A stretch of DNA of 64,000 bases from an uncultured Oscillospiraceae bacterium (GCA_910579965.1 CAJTWF010000003.1:1-64000); one strand, 5' to 3'. Positions 38,948 through 47,673 are shown, numbered from the stretch's first letter. Notes: generated by a model not told the origin, from the letters alone. Numbers and translations: made by a program.

Positions 38948-40585
38948 TCAGCCGCTGATCTGCGCCTCCACCAGACGGCCGCGGCAGTACTTCTCCCGCA
39001 GCGCCGGCTTCTCGATCTTCCCGGTGGGATTTCTGGGCACCTTGTCGAAGATGACCCGCCGGGGCCGCTTGTACCGGGGCAGCTCCCTGCAAAAGCTGTT
39101 GATCTCCTCCTCCGTACAGGCCTCGCCCTCCTTGAGCTCCACAATGGCCGCCGCGATCTCCCCCAGCCGGGGCTCCGGCAGGCCGATCACCGCCGCGTCC
39201 TTGATCTTGTCGAACTTGCGCAGGAAGTCCTCAATCTGCACAGGGTAGATATTCTCGCCGCCGGAGATGACCACGTCCTTCTTCCGGTCCACCAGGAAGA
39301 TGAACCCGTCCTCGTCCATGCGGGCCATGTCTCCGGTGTAGAGCCAGCCGTCCCGAAGGATCTCGTCCGTGGCCTCCTGGTTCTTGTAGTAGCAGAGCAT
39401 CACCCCGGGGCCCCTGACCGCCAGCTCGCCGATCTCCCCCTGGGGCGCCTCGTTCCACTGCTCGTCCACAATCCTGGCCTCCCAGTGGTAGCCCGGCTTT
39501 CCGATGGCCCCCACCTTGTGGATGTTCTCCACCCCCAGGTGGACGCAGCCCGGGCCGATGGACTCGCTCAGGCCGTAGTTGGTGTCGTACTGGTGGTGGG
39601 GGAAGACCTGCCGCCACCGCTTGATGAGGCTGGGGGGCACCGGCTGCGCGCCGATGTGCATCAGCCGCCACTGGTCCAGAAGGTAGCTGCTCAGGTCGAT
39701 CTTTCCCCCGTCGATGGCGTCCAGCAGATCCTGGGCCCAGGGCACCAGCAGCCACACGATAGTGCATTTCTCCTCCGTCACCGCCCGGAGGATCCACTCC
39801 GGCTTCACCCCCCGCAGCAGCACCGCCCGGCTGCCGGAGAGGAGGCTTCCGAACCAGTGCATCTTCGCCCCCGTATGGTAGAGAGGCGGGATGCAGAGGA
39901 AAACGTCCTCACGGGTCTGGCCGTGGTGGCGCTGCTCGGTCTCGCAGGAGCTGACCAGGGCCCGGTGATTATGTAGAATGGCCTTGGGAAAGCCGGTGGT
40001 GCCGGAGGAGAAGTAGATGGCCGCGTGGTCCGTCTCCTCCAAGGCCACCGGCGGCGCGCTGGAGGAGCAGAAGTTCATGAGACGGATGCAGTCCTCGGCG
40101 TAGGCCGGGGCCCCTCTGCCCACGAAAAACATCATCCGCACCTGGGGCAGGCTGCCGGCGATGGCGTCCATACGTCCCACAAACTCCGGCCCGAACACCA
40201 GCACCTCCACGTCCGCCAGCTCCAGGCAGTACTTGATCTCCTCGGAGGAGTAGCGGAAGTTCAGGGGCACGGCGATGCACCCGGCCTTCAAAATGCCGAA
40301 ATACACCGGCAGCCACTCCAGGCAGTTCATCATCAATATCCCCACCTTGGCCCCCCGGTCCACCCCCCGGCTCAGCAGCAGGTTGGCGAACCGGTTGGCC
40401 CGGCGGTCAAAGTCCTTCCAGCTCATGGCCCGGCGGTAGGGCGCGTCGGGCTGCGCGCTCTCAATGAGGCTGGCCTCCCGCCAGGTGACGGCCTGATCCC
40501 GCTCCTCCGAGGGGCTCAGCTCCACCAGGGCGGTCTCCAGTCCGTAGAGGCGGGCGTTTCGCTCTAAAAAATCTGTGATGACCAT
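38948..40585 (-). CDS. acyl-CoA synthetase (AMP-forming), probably aryl-acetate active
   Basis: A 545-residue ANL-superfamily enzyme. It has the P-loop Y-F-S-S-G-T-T-G-F-P-K-A near residue 200, Y-G-L-S-E-S near 335, the hinge Y-T-G-D...V-D-R-K-K-D-V-V-I-S-G-G-E-N near 425 and the catalytic lysine region N-P-T-G-K-I-E-K-P near 520. ATG 40583-40585 with GGAGGAG is preferred over the TTG four codons upstream. It is the first gene of the ior operon. Run in reverse it could make ATP from aryl-acetyl-CoA (AMP + PPi route); run forward it could activate aryl acids. ADP-forming enzymes are the usual partners of Ior, so the AMP type is worth noting. Confidence 0.85.
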   Translation of the reverse strand: MVITDFLERNARLYGLETALVELSPSEERDQAVTWREASLIESAQPDAPYRRAMSWKDFDRRANRFANLLLSRGVDRGAKVGILMMNCLEWLPVYFGILKAGCIAVPLNFRYSSEEIKYCLELADVEVLVFGPEFVGRMDAIAGSLPQVRMMFFVGRGAPAYAEDCIRLMNFCSSSAPPVALEETDHAAIYFSSGTTGFPKAILHNHRALVSSCETEQRHHGQTREDVFLCIPPLYHTGAKMHWFGSLLSGSRAVLLRGVKPEWILRAVTEEKCTIVWLLVPWAQDLLDAIDGGKIDLSSYLLDQWRLMHIGAQPVPPSLIKRWRQVFPHHQYDTNYGLSESIGPGCVHLGVENIHKVGAIGKPGYHWEARIVDEQWNEAPQGEIGELAVRGPGVMLCYYKNQEATDEILRDGWLYTGDMARMDEDGFIFLVDRKKDVVISGGENIYPVQIEDFLRKFDKIKDAAVIGLPEPRLGEIAAAIVELKEGEACTEEEINSFCRELPRYKRPRRVIFDKVPRNPTGKIEKPALREKYCRGRLVEAQISG

Positions 40586-40660
40586 ATTCTCCTCCAAAAA
40601 ATCGTTCTGCGCCGGACAGGAAAAACCGCGTTTTCTGCCGGTTCTGTACGCATGTTAGAT

Positions 40661-40689
40661 ACTTTATCACTTTTAATAATTAAAGTCAA
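40661..40689 (-). promoter_or_regulatory. promoter of the acyl-CoA ligase-SSS-iorAB operon
   Basis: Minus strand: TTGACT (40684-40689), 17 bases, TAAAGT (40661-40666), about 75 bases upstream of the ligase ATG. Confidence 0.75.
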
Positions 40690-40810
40690 CAGAGAAATAT
40701 GCCCGCTGCGTATATCATAGTCAATTTTCAGTTGCAATCGGTGATTTGTTCAGCTGCTGTTGTTTCAAGCCAGCAGCACGAAAGGCAAAAAGGGCGCTTT
40801 TCAAAATCTC

Positions 40811-40839
40811 TTGACAGTCCGGCTTTTATGTGGTATATT
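40811..40839 (+). promoter_or_regulatory. promoter of DUF3796-HTH
   Basis: TTGACA (40811-40816), 17 bases, TATATT (40834-40839), with AGGAGG (40871-40876) before the ATG at 40884. Confidence 0.88.
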
Positions 40840-40883
40840 TCTAATATCAAGAGCGAAATAAACCATATATAGGAGGATATCTC

Positions 40884-41234
40884 ATGAAGAACTGGTATGG
40901 CTGCATCGGCTTTGTGTCCCTGCTGGGGGTCTGGGGAGCGCTGGCGGGGGAGCCGCTGTTTTACCCCTTCTTTGCCTTCCTGGTATTTTTTGAGTACTTC
41001 TGGGTCACGCCGGACGAGATGTTTCTGGACACCATGAAAAAGTGTGCCGCCACCGCCTTTTTCTGCAACCTGTTCCTCACCGCCGCCGCCACCCTGGCCC
41101 TCTCCTATCTGCGGCGCAGCGGCAACCCTCTGGCAGGCGGCGCGGCCTTTGGCTTTGGCGTCTCCATCGCCGTGTTCGCCTTCTCCACCTGCATTGCGGA
41201 GGCGAAGGAGAGGATCTGGGGACGAAATGATTAA
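40884..41234 (+). CDS. DUF3796 membrane protein
   Basis: A 116-residue protein with three or four hydrophobic stretches (about 4-22, 26-42, 54-74, 82-104) and a Y-F-W-V-T-P-D-E-M-F-L segment characteristic of DUF3796. Its last bases overlap the start of a small HTH regulator. DUF3796-HTH pairs are common in Firmicutes; the function is unknown, but such membrane protein/XRE pairs often form sensor-repressor switches. Confidence 0.8.
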   Translation: MKNWYGCIGFVSLLGVWGALAGEPLFYPFFAFLVFFEYFWVTPDEMFLDTMKKCAATAFFCNLFLTAAATLALSYLRRSGNPLAGGAAFGFGVSIAVFAFSTCIAEAKERIWGRND

Positions 41235-41424
41235 AAACCGGATCAAGGAGTACCGCGCGATTTTCGACATGAAGCAGGAGGAGCTGGCCCGGCTGGTGGG
41301 CGTGCGCAGGGAGACCATCGGAAATCTGGAGAAGGGCCGCTACAACCCCTCCCTGGCCCTGGCCTGGAGGATTGCCCAGGTGTTCAAGGTCCCCATTGAG
41401 GACGTGTTCACCGTGGAGGACTGA
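41227..41424 (+). CDS. small XRE-family transcription regulator
   Basis: A 65-residue one-domain helix-turn-helix protein (M-K-Q-E-E-L-A-R-L-V-G-V-R-R-E-T-I-G-N-L-E-K-G-R-Y-N-P-S is the HTH core, written in two halves here) ending in P-I-E-D-V-F. It belongs to the YozG/HTH_26 type that regulates its own operon with a membrane partner. The ATG overlaps the DUF3796 stop by eight bases. Confidence 0.9.
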   Translation: MIKNRIKEYRAIFDMKQEELARLVGVRRETIGNLEKGRYNPSLALAWRIAQVFKVPIEDVFTVED

Positions 41425-41495
41425 CCGGCGCGGACGGGACCTCCGGCCCCTGTGCCGGAGCACTTAGAGCGCAGCTTATGATGGCAGGTGATTTG

Positions 41496-42164
41496 ATGAT
41501 ACCTATTCTATATCAAGACCGCCAGCTGGCGGTCTGTCTGAAGCCCCCGGGCATTCTCAGCCAGGAGGGCCCCGGCGACACCCTCCCCAGCCTCCTCTCC
41601 CGCCAGCTGGGCGGAGAGATCTTCCCCGTCCACCGCCTGGACCGGGGCGTGGGGGGCGTGATGGTCTGCGCCAGGACCAGCCGGTCTGCCGCCGCCCTCT
41701 CCTCGTCCATCAGCCAGGGCGCGTTCCAGAAGCAGTACCTGTGCGTGGTCCAGGGCCGCCCGGAACGGGAGACGGACCAGTGCCGGGACCTGCTCCTCCA
41801 CGACAGGACCCGGAACAAGAGCTTTGTGGTGACCCGGATGCGGGGCGGCGTGAAGGAGGCCCGGCTGGACTACCGGCTGCTCTCCTCCTCCGGCGGTCTG
41901 TCCCTGCTCCAGGTGCGGCTCCACACCGGCCGCACCCACCAGATCCGGGTCCAGCTCTCCAGCCGGGGCCTGCCCCTGCTGGGCGACGGCAAGTACGGCG
42001 GCGGCGGCGGCCAGATCGCCCTGTGGAGCGCCGCCCTCTCCTTCCCCCACCCGTCGGACAGCCGGGAGATGGCCTTTCACGCGCTGCCCCAGGGCGGCGT
42101 ATGGGATCCGTTCGGGGAGACGCTCCAGCGGCTGTCCCCGGACTCCTTCGCGTGGTCCCCTTGA
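41496..42164 (+). CDS. RluA-family 23S rRNA pseudouridine synthase
   Basis: A 222-residue stand-alone pseudouridine synthase without S4 domain. The catalytic Asp is in V-H-R-L-D-R-G-V-G-G near residue 50, and the R-L-H-T-G-R-T-H-Q-I-R-V motif is near 140. Start choice: the ATG at 41496 has AGGTGA upstream and gives the family N-terminus M-I-P-I-L-Y; ATG codons at 41478 and 41481 lack such a site. The target uridine cannot be deduced. Confidence 0.88.
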   Translation: MIPILYQDRQLAVCLKPPGILSQEGPGDTLPSLLSRQLGGEIFPVHRLDRGVGGVMVCARTSRSAAALSSSISQGAFQKQYLCVVQGRPERETDQCRDLLLHDRTRNKSFVVTRMRGGVKEARLDYRLLSSSGGLSLLQVRLHTGRTHQIRVQLSSRGLPLLGDGKYGGGGGQIALWSAALSFPHPSDSREMAFHALPQGGVWDPFGETLQRLSPDSFAWSP

Positions 42165-42670
42165 GGCCCCTGTCTGCACGGAGAACAGCCCTGTCATGCA
42201 GTCTCGAATTTATGTAAACAAATGCGTCTGTTTTCCATGTGGGAAAACCGCATGTACAGGAGCTGGAATTTTGTGGAAATCCATGGAATTTCGTTGAAAA
42301 TACTGATGGAACAAGCTGTGGAAAACGATGTGGAAAATGTGTATAACTTGCTGTACTTGAATATTATTCAGAATTTTATGTGAACCTGTCAAGGAAAATC
42401 GGGAGGAAATTATGGTAGAGATTCTACTGATTTTCTGTCGATATTCTGGTGATATGACAAAATTATTCACAGGTCCCCTCAAGCCCCGCAGGCGAATTTT
42501 CTTCTTTATTTCAACATTATGCCGAAAAATGGCGGGGCATTTTGCAAGAAAAGCCGCAAAATACCATTTGTTATCAAAAATTGCCGGGTTACCTGCGGCG
42601 GACAGGTATCCCCCATAGAAACGCAGAGAGCGGACGGGCTCAAAAGCCCGTCCGCTCTTATTGCGCCGCT
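42165..42670. other. AT-rich gap with DnaA-box-like repeats
   Basis: Five hundred bases without a gene, clearly more AT-rich than the surroundings. It contains three head-to-tail 9-mers close to the DnaA box (TGTGGAAAA at 42317-42325 and 42329-42337, TGTGTATAA at 42338-42346), a related TGTGGAAAT at 42272-42280 and an opposite-strand TTATTCACA at 42463-42471. A terminator hairpin (42627-42658) closes the hut operon at the right end. Confidence 0.6.
42627..42658 (-). terminator. terminator of the hut operon
   Basis: A 14-bp perfect stem (AGAGCGGACGGGCT/AGCCCGTCCGCTCT) with loop CAAA, 12 bases past the fchA stop. The T tract on the minus strand is interrupted (CTGCGTTTC), so strength is uncertain. 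Confidence 0.65.
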
Positions 42671-43300
42671 CTACTGGAGGGAGGCGGCGATGGTCTCATA
42701 GATGTTGTCCGCCAGGGGGAGGGCGCGGTCCAGAACCGCCCGGCCGCGGGCCAGGGCCCGGTCCGCAAACGCCCGATCCCGCAGGCTCCCCACGTTGATG
42801 AGCACGTTCAGCCACGCGCCCTGTATCCCGGCCCGGAGGGACAGCGCCGCCACCCCCAGATCGCTGGCCGCGCTCTCGTTGCACCTGCCCAGGATGGACC
42901 CCGCCAGCTCCAGGGCCTCCCCTGCCAGCTCCATCCCCTCCAGGGGAACCTCCGTGCACAGCTCCAGGCCCCGCTGGATGGCCTGGGACCGGGCCGCCTT
43001 CTCCTCCTCGGTCCCCTTGGGCAGGGCAAAGGCGGCGCTGACGGTCAGAAACGCCTCCGTATCCCGGTCCATCACCTCCAGCAGACGGGGCCTCAGCGCC
43101 TCCGCCCGCTTCTGCACGTCCGCAATCAGCGCCTGATGGGCCGCGTATTTCTCCCGGCCCGCCGTCAGGGCGCAGACCATCGCCGTGAGGGCCGCGCCGA
43201 AGGCCCCCTCCAGGGCCGCAACGGACCCGCCGCCGGGGGCCGGCGCGTCGGAGGCCAGCAGGCCGGTGAATCCGGCCACCGTCTGTTCGCTCAGCTTCAT
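42671..43300 (-). CDS. fchA: methenyltetrahydrofolate cyclohydrolase / formiminotetrahydrofolate cyclodeaminase
   Basis: A 209-residue protein of the cyclodeaminase (FTCD C-terminal) family. The A-P-A-P-G-G-G-S-V-A-A-L near residue 20 is the folate-site signature; the rest is helical, as in the family. It converts 5-formimino-THF to methenyl-THF and ammonia, feeding histidine carbon into the one-carbon pool. It follows the formimidoyltransferase by 12 bases. Together the two proteins equal the fused mammalian FTCD. The ribosome-binding site is GGGGGAGAGG. Confidence 0.9.
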   Translation of the reverse strand: MKLSEQTVAGFTGLLASDAPAPGGGSVAALEGAFGAALTAMVCALTAGREKYAAHQALIADVQKRAEALRPRLLEVMDRDTEAFLTVSAAFALPKGTEEEKAARSQAIQRGLELCTEVPLEGMELAGEALELAGSILGRCNESAASDLGVAALSLRAGIQGAWLNVLINVGSLRDRAFADRALARGRAVLDRALPLADNIYETIAASLQ

Positions 43301-43312
43301 GGCCTCTCCCCC

Positions 43313-44224
43313 TTACTCCAGCCCGATCAGGTGGTACTCCATCACCTGCCGGCGGCAGTCGAAGTCCTCCAGCTTCAGGTAGTACTCCGCGCAGTCCAGC
43401 AGGGCCTTGCCCGGGGTCAGACCCACCAGCTCGCTGCCGATGATCCGCACGCCGTAGCGGTCCGCCAGGGCCCGGATCATCTCAAACACATAGTAGATGG
43501 GGGTGCCCTCGTAGTTGACCAGGTTCATGGACACCTGGGCGATGTTCCGGCCCTCCAGCATCACGCCGATGGCCTTGCAGTACTTGAATCCCCCGGAGGA
43601 GCAGCGGATGGCCTTGGCAATCCTGCTGGCAATCTCCAGATCCGAGGTGTCCAGGTTCACGTTGTAGGCGATCAGAGGCATCCGGGCGCCCACGGCCACC
43701 ACGCCGGCGGTGGGGTGAATCTTCCGCTCCCCGAAGTCCGGGGCCCACTCCGGCTTCAGCAGCTTCTCCGCCATGCCCTCGAACTGGCCCCGGCGCACGT
43801 CCGCCAGATTGGCCCGGTCCGGGGAGGACGCGGAGTCCTCGTAGAGGAACACCGGCACCCCCAGCTCCTCCCAGATCCGCCTGCCCAGCTGGCGGCTCAG
43901 CTCCACGCACTCCTCCACCGTCACGTCCATGGCGGGGACAAAGGGGATCACATCCGTGGCCCCCATGCGGGGGTGCTGGCCCGTGTGCCTGGTCATGTCG
44001 ATGGTCTCCGTGGCCTTCTTGGTCAGCTGGAAGGCCGCCTCCCCGATGCCGGCTGGGGAGCCCACCATGGTGAACACGCAGCGGTTATGGCTGCCGTCGG
44101 ACTGCACGTCCAGAACCGTGCAGCCGGGAATGCTGTTGGCCGTGTCCACCAGGGCCTGATAGACCTCCGGGTCCCGCTCCCGGCTGACGCTGAAGTTGGG
44201 AATGCACTCAATGAGCTTTGCCAT
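43313..44224 (-). CDS. ftcD: glutamate formimidoyltransferase
   Basis: A 303-residue formiminotransferase domain that moves the formimino group from formiminoglutamate to tetrahydrofolate. The N-terminus K-L-I-E-C-I-P-N-F-S is diagnostic, with H-P-R-M-G-A-T-D-V-I-P-F near 82 (folate-binding) and Y-N-V-N-L-D-T near 178. The ATG at 44222-44224 has GGGAGGAG upstream and gives this N-terminus; the longer frame is rejected. It overlaps hutI by 17 bases. Confidence 0.95.
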   Translation of the reverse strand: MAKLIECIPNFSVSRERDPEVYQALVDTANSIPGCTVLDVQSDGSHNRCVFTMVGSPAGIGEAAFQLTKKATETIDMTRHTGQHPRMGATDVIPFVPAMDVTVEECVELSRQLGRRIWEELGVPVFLYEDSASSPDRANLADVRRGQFEGMAEKLLKPEWAPDFGERKIHPTAGVVAVGARMPLIAYNVNLDTSDLEIASRIAKAIRCSSGGFKYCKAIGVMLEGRNIAQVSMNLVNYEGTPIYYVFEMIRALADRYGVRIIGSELVGLTPGKALLDCAEYYLKLEDFDCRRQVMEYHLIGLE

Positions 44225-45485
44225 GTCTCTCTCCTCCCGGGCCCACAAGGCCCTGCTCGTTTCTGTAAATTTTTCCGCCCTTGACCACCGCTCCGGCCAG
44301 ATTGCTGCCCAGGCGGTAGCAGACATACTCCAGATCCGGCGCGTTCCACACCACCAGATCCCCCGCCTTCCCCGGCTCCACGGAGCCGGTCCGGTCCGCC
44401 CGGCCGATGGCCGCGGCCCCGTTGAGGGTGGCGGCGGTGAGCACCTCCTCCGGGGTCATGCGGTACTTCAGGCACCCCAGGCTCATGGCCAGCTGCATGT
44501 TCAGGCAGGGACAGGAGCCGGGGTTGAAGTCCGTGGCCAGGGCCACGGGCACGCCGGCGGCAATCATATCCCGGGCCGGCGCGAAGGCCGCGCCCAGGTA
44601 GAAGCTGGTACACGGCAGCAGACAGGCCACCGTGCCCCCCCGGGCCATGGCCTCAATGCCCTCGGGCGGGCAGACGATCAGATGCTCCGCGGACACGGCC
44701 CCCAGCTCCCCCGCCAGCCGGGACCCGCCGATGGCGTCGATCTCGTCGGCGTGGATCTTGGCCGCCAGGCCGCAGCGCCGCCCCGCCTCCAGGATCGTCC
44801 GGGACTCCTCCGCCGTAAACACCCCGGTCTCGCAGAACACGTCGCAGAACTCCGCCAGTCCCTCCGCCGCCGCGGGGATCATCTCCTCGCACAGCAGCCG
44901 GATATAGGCCGTCCGGTCCGCCTTGTAGTCCTCCGGCAGGGCGTGGGCCCCCAGGAAGGTGGGGACCAGATCCACAGGATGGCTCTCGTTCAGGGCCCGG
45001 ATGGCCCGCAGCTGCTTAAGCTCCGTGTCCAGGTCCAGGCCGTATCCGCTCTTGGCCTCGCATGTGGTGGTGCCGAAGGAGAGCATCTCGTCCAGGGCCA
45101 GCCGGGCCTTGTCCTCCAGCTCCCCCTGTCCGGCGGACCGGGTGGCCCGGACGGTGGACAGAATGCCGCCCCCCTGGGCCAGGATGTCCAGGTAGGGCAC
45201 CCCCCGCAGCTTCATGGCCAGCTCGTTCTGCCGCCAGCCCCCGAAGATCAGGTGGGTGTGGGCGTCCACCAGACCCGGCGTGACCAGACGGCCCTCCGCG
45301 TCCAGCTCCTCCGCCCCGGCGGGGCGCTCCGGCGTCCCCGTGCCCACGGCGGCAATCACGCCGTCCTCCATGCGCACCCAGGCGTTTCGGAGGAACCTCA
45401 CGTCCCCCTGGTCCGCGCCCCGGCGGGCGGTCCTGCCCGCCGGGGTGGCCAGAAGGCCGATATTTTTGATGAGTAAGGTGTCCAT
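44208..45485 (-). CDS. hutI: imidazolonepropionase
   Basis: A 425-residue metal-dependent amidohydrolase, third step of histidine degradation. It has the V-D-A-H-T-H-L metal-binding motif near residue 75, F-G-G-W-R-Q-N-E after it, and K-I-H-A-D-E near 245. The C-terminal G-D-L-V-V-W-N typical of amidohydrolases is present. It lies nine bases downstream of hutU. The full length matches the family. Confidence 0.95.
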   Translation of the reverse strand: MDTLLIKNIGLLATPAGRTARRGADQGDVRFLRNAWVRMEDGVIAAVGTGTPERPAGAEELDAEGRLVTPGLVDAHTHLIFGGWRQNELAMKLRGVPYLDILAQGGGILSTVRATRSAGQGELEDKARLALDEMLSFGTTTCEAKSGYGLDLDTELKQLRAIRALNESHPVDLVPTFLGAHALPEDYKADRTAYIRLLCEEMIPAAAEGLAEFCDVFCETGVFTAEESRTILEAGRRCGLAAKIHADEIDAIGGSRLAGELGAVSAEHLIVCPPEGIEAMARGGTVACLLPCTSFYLGAAFAPARDMIAAGVPVALATDFNPGSCPCLNMQLAMSLGCLKYRMTPEEVLTAATLNGAAAIGRADRTGSVEPGKAGDLVVWNAPDLEYVCYRLGSNLAGAVVKGGKIYRNEQGLVGPGGERHGKAH

Positions 45486-45494
45486 ACCGCCGCC

Positions 45495-47510
45495 CTACGC
45501 CTCCGCCAGGGCGCTGCGCACCACCTCGTCCTCCGCCAGATAGGGCAGCGTGATGTGGTCCTGACCCGCGTAGAGATGGTTGTACTCCGCGGCGGTCTGG
45601 AGGGCGTTGCCGTTTCTGGCCCAGGCCCGGCGGGATACGCCCACCATGGTGTCCCAGGGCATGGACATGCGCAGGATGGCGTCCACCCGCTCAGAGCCGT
45701 CCAGCACCATGCCGAACCCGCCGTTCACCGCCCGGCCGATGCCCGTGCCGCCGCCGTTGTGGAGGGCAATGAGGCTCATGCCCCGGGCGGCGTTGCCGGC
45801 GTAGCACTGCACCGCCATGTCCGCCATGATGTTGGACCCGTCCTTGATGTTGCTGGTCTCCCGGAAGGGGGAGTCAGTGCCGCCGGTGTCGTGGTGATCC
45901 CGGCCCAGCATCACAGGGCCGATCTCCCCGCTGCGCACCATCTCGTTGAACTTCAGGGCGATGTTCATCCGGCCCATGGCGTCCTGGTAGAGGATGCGGC
46001 ACTGGGTGCCCACCACCAGCTTGTTCTTCTTCGCGTCCCGGACCCAGACGTAGTTGTCGTAGTCCTGGTAGCGCCGGTTGTGGGCGAGGATGTACTCCGC
46101 CGCCGCCGCGTCGGTCCGGTCCAGATCCTCGCTCTTCCCGGACAGGCAGCACCAGCGGAAGGGGCCGTAGCCGAAGTCGAAGAGGCAGGGACCCAGAATG
46201 TCCTCCACGTAGGAGGGGAACACAAAGCCGTCCAGATCGTTCTCCCCGTTCCTGCACACGGCGGTGACCCCGGCGTCAAAGACCGCCTTGAGGAAGCTGT
46301 TGCCGTAGTCGAAGAAGTAGGTGTTCCGGTCGTGGAACTTGCAGATCATCTCGTAGTGGCGGCGCAGGGTCTTGTCCACCAGGGCCCGGAACTTGTCCGG
46401 GTCCTTGTCCAGCATCTCCGTGCGCTCCTGGAAGGTGAGGCCCTGGGGGCAGTAGCCGCCGTCGTAGGGCACGTGGCAGGAGGTCTGATCGCTCATGAGG
46501 TCCACGTGGACGTTCTTCTCGTAGAGGTACTCCAGCAGGTCCACCACGTTGCCCTCGTAGGCAATGGCGCAGGGGGTCCTGTCCGCCAGATGCTTCCGGG
46601 CCAGCTCCAGGGCCCGGTCCAGGCTGTCCGTGCGCTCGCTGACCCAGCCCTGGGTGTACCGGGTTTCGATGCGGGAGGCGTCCACCTCCGCGATGATGGA
46701 CACGGCCCCGGCAATCTCGGCGGCCTTGCCCTGGGCGCCGCTCATGCCGCCCAGACCGGCGGAGACGAACAGCCGCCCCGCCAGATTGCCGTCCTCGCTG
46801 ATGCCCAGCTTCAGCCGCCCGGCGTTGAGCAGGGTGTTGAAGGTGCCGTGGACAATGCCCTGGGGCCCGATGTACATCCAGCCGCCGGCGGTCATCTGGC
46901 CGTAGTTGGCCACGCCCAGGGCGGCGGCCCGGTTGAAGTTCTTCTGATCGTCAAAGCTGCCCACCATCAGGCCGTTGGTGATGATGCACCGGGGGGCCAG
47001 CTTGTGGGAGTGGAAGAGGCCCAGGGGGTGGCCCGACATGACCACCAGGGTCTGCTCGTCGGTCATCACCTCCAGATACTTCTTGATGAGCCGGTACTGC
47101 ATCCAGTTCTGGCACACCTGGCCGGTCTCGCCGTAGGTCACCAGCTCGTAGGGGTAAAGGGCCACGTCAAAGTCCAGGTTGTTGTCGATCATCACCTGGA
47201 AGGCCCGGGCCTCCACGCACTGGCCCTTGTACTCGTCAATGCTCTTGCCGCAGAGCCGCCCCTCGGGCCGGAAGCGGTAGCCGTAGATGCGGCCGTGCTC
47301 CCGGAGCTCCTGGGCGAACTCCCTGGCCATCTGGGCGTGGTGCTGGGGCGGGATATAGCGCAGGGCGTTGCGGATGGCCAGAGCCTTGTCCGCCTCGGTG
47401 AGGTGGGCCTCCCGGCGGGGGGCCCGGCGGCAGCCGGGGACAAAGGCCGGATAGGCGGGCAGCTCGTCGTCCAGCCGGATGGTCATGGCGGCGCTGGGAT
47501 TGTATTCCAT
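45495..47510 (-). CDS. hutU: urocanate hydratase (long clostridial form)
   Basis: A 671-residue NAD-dependent urocanase, second step of histidine degradation. The central region G-G-W-M-Y-I-G-P-Q-G-I-V-H-G-T near 225 and G-L-G-G-M-S-G-A-Q-G-K-A near 265 are typical. The protein is about 120 residues longer than the Bacillus/Pseudomonas enzyme, as in other anaerobic Firmicutes. ATG 47508-47510 has AAGGAGG upstream. An inverted-repeat element separates it from hutH. Confidence 0.95.
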   Translation of the reverse strand: MEYNPSAAMTIRLDDELPAYPAFVPGCRRAPRREAHLTEADKALAIRNALRYIPPQHHAQMAREFAQELREHGRIYGYRFRPEGRLCGKSIDEYKGQCVEARAFQVMIDNNLDFDVALYPYELVTYGETGQVCQNWMQYRLIKKYLEVMTDEQTLVVMSGHPLGLFHSHKLAPRCIITNGLMVGSFDDQKNFNRAAALGVANYGQMTAGGWMYIGPQGIVHGTFNTLLNAGRLKLGISEDGNLAGRLFVSAGLGGMSGAQGKAAEIAGAVSIIAEVDASRIETRYTQGWVSERTDSLDRALELARKHLADRTPCAIAYEGNVVDLLEYLYEKNVHVDLMSDQTSCHVPYDGGYCPQGLTFQERTEMLDKDPDKFRALVDKTLRRHYEMICKFHDRNTYFFDYGNSFLKAVFDAGVTAVCRNGENDLDGFVFPSYVEDILGPCLFDFGYGPFRWCCLSGKSEDLDRTDAAAAEYILAHNRRYQDYDNYVWVRDAKKNKLVVGTQCRILYQDAMGRMNIALKFNEMVRSGEIGPVMLGRDHHDTGGTDSPFRETSNIKDGSNIMADMAVQCYAGNAARGMSLIALHNGGGTGIGRAVNGGFGMVLDGSERVDAILRMSMPWDTMVGVSRRAWARNGNALQTAAEYNHLYAGQDHITLPYLAEDEVVRSALAEA

Positions 47511-47538
47511 AGGAAAGACCTCCTTGTTTTTTGTAAAC

Positions 47539-47663
47539 ATACTTTTTCTTGAAAGAAAAAGTATCAAAAAGAACTTCAAAAGGATATTTGGGGGCTGCCG
47601 GCAGTCCAAACAAGCACATCTAAAATTTTCTTTTGATTCTTTTCTTTTATAAAAGAAAAGAAT
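47539..47663. repeat. inverted-repeat intergenic element, copy A
   Basis: A 125-base element between hutH and hutU. Each end is itself a hairpin: ATACTTTTTCTT/AAGAAAAAGTAT (47539-47564) and a perfect 28-base palindrome (47636-47663, half ATTCTTTTCTTTTA). Next to them, inward-facing copies of ATCAAAAAGAACTT-like sequence form an imperfect inverted repeat around a central GCTGCCGGCAG (47594-47604). The same architecture recurs at 54728-54902. Confidence 0.75.
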
Positions 47664-47673
47664 GATTACTTAT

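Larger units (their letters stand above)
40598..40883. other. divergent promoter region between ligase-ior operon and DUF3796
   Basis: AT-richer than the flanks. It carries the minus-strand promoter of the ior operon (40661-40689) and the plus-strand promoter of DUF3796 (40811-40839), with about 120 bases between them in which no clear palindrome was found. Confidence 0.6.

Noticed and set aside
35713..38958. 1081-codon open frame on the plus strand
   Set aside because: It is antisense to iorA and the symporter; its composition (Gly, His, Val, Arg) is the usual shadow of GC-rich codon use and it has no ribosome-binding site.
41441..41460. Hairpin CTCCGGC/GCCGGAG after the small HTH gene
   Set aside because: No T run follows and the next gene starts within 36 bases, so a terminator is not supported.
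42165..42670. Complete chromosomal origin
   Set aside because: Boxes are imperfect, dnaA/dnaN/rpmH are absent and gene direction does not switch here; only a DnaA-box-like cluster is claimed.
45555..47552. 665-codon open frame on the plus strand
   Set aside because: Antisense shadow of hutU, which is unambiguous on the other strand.
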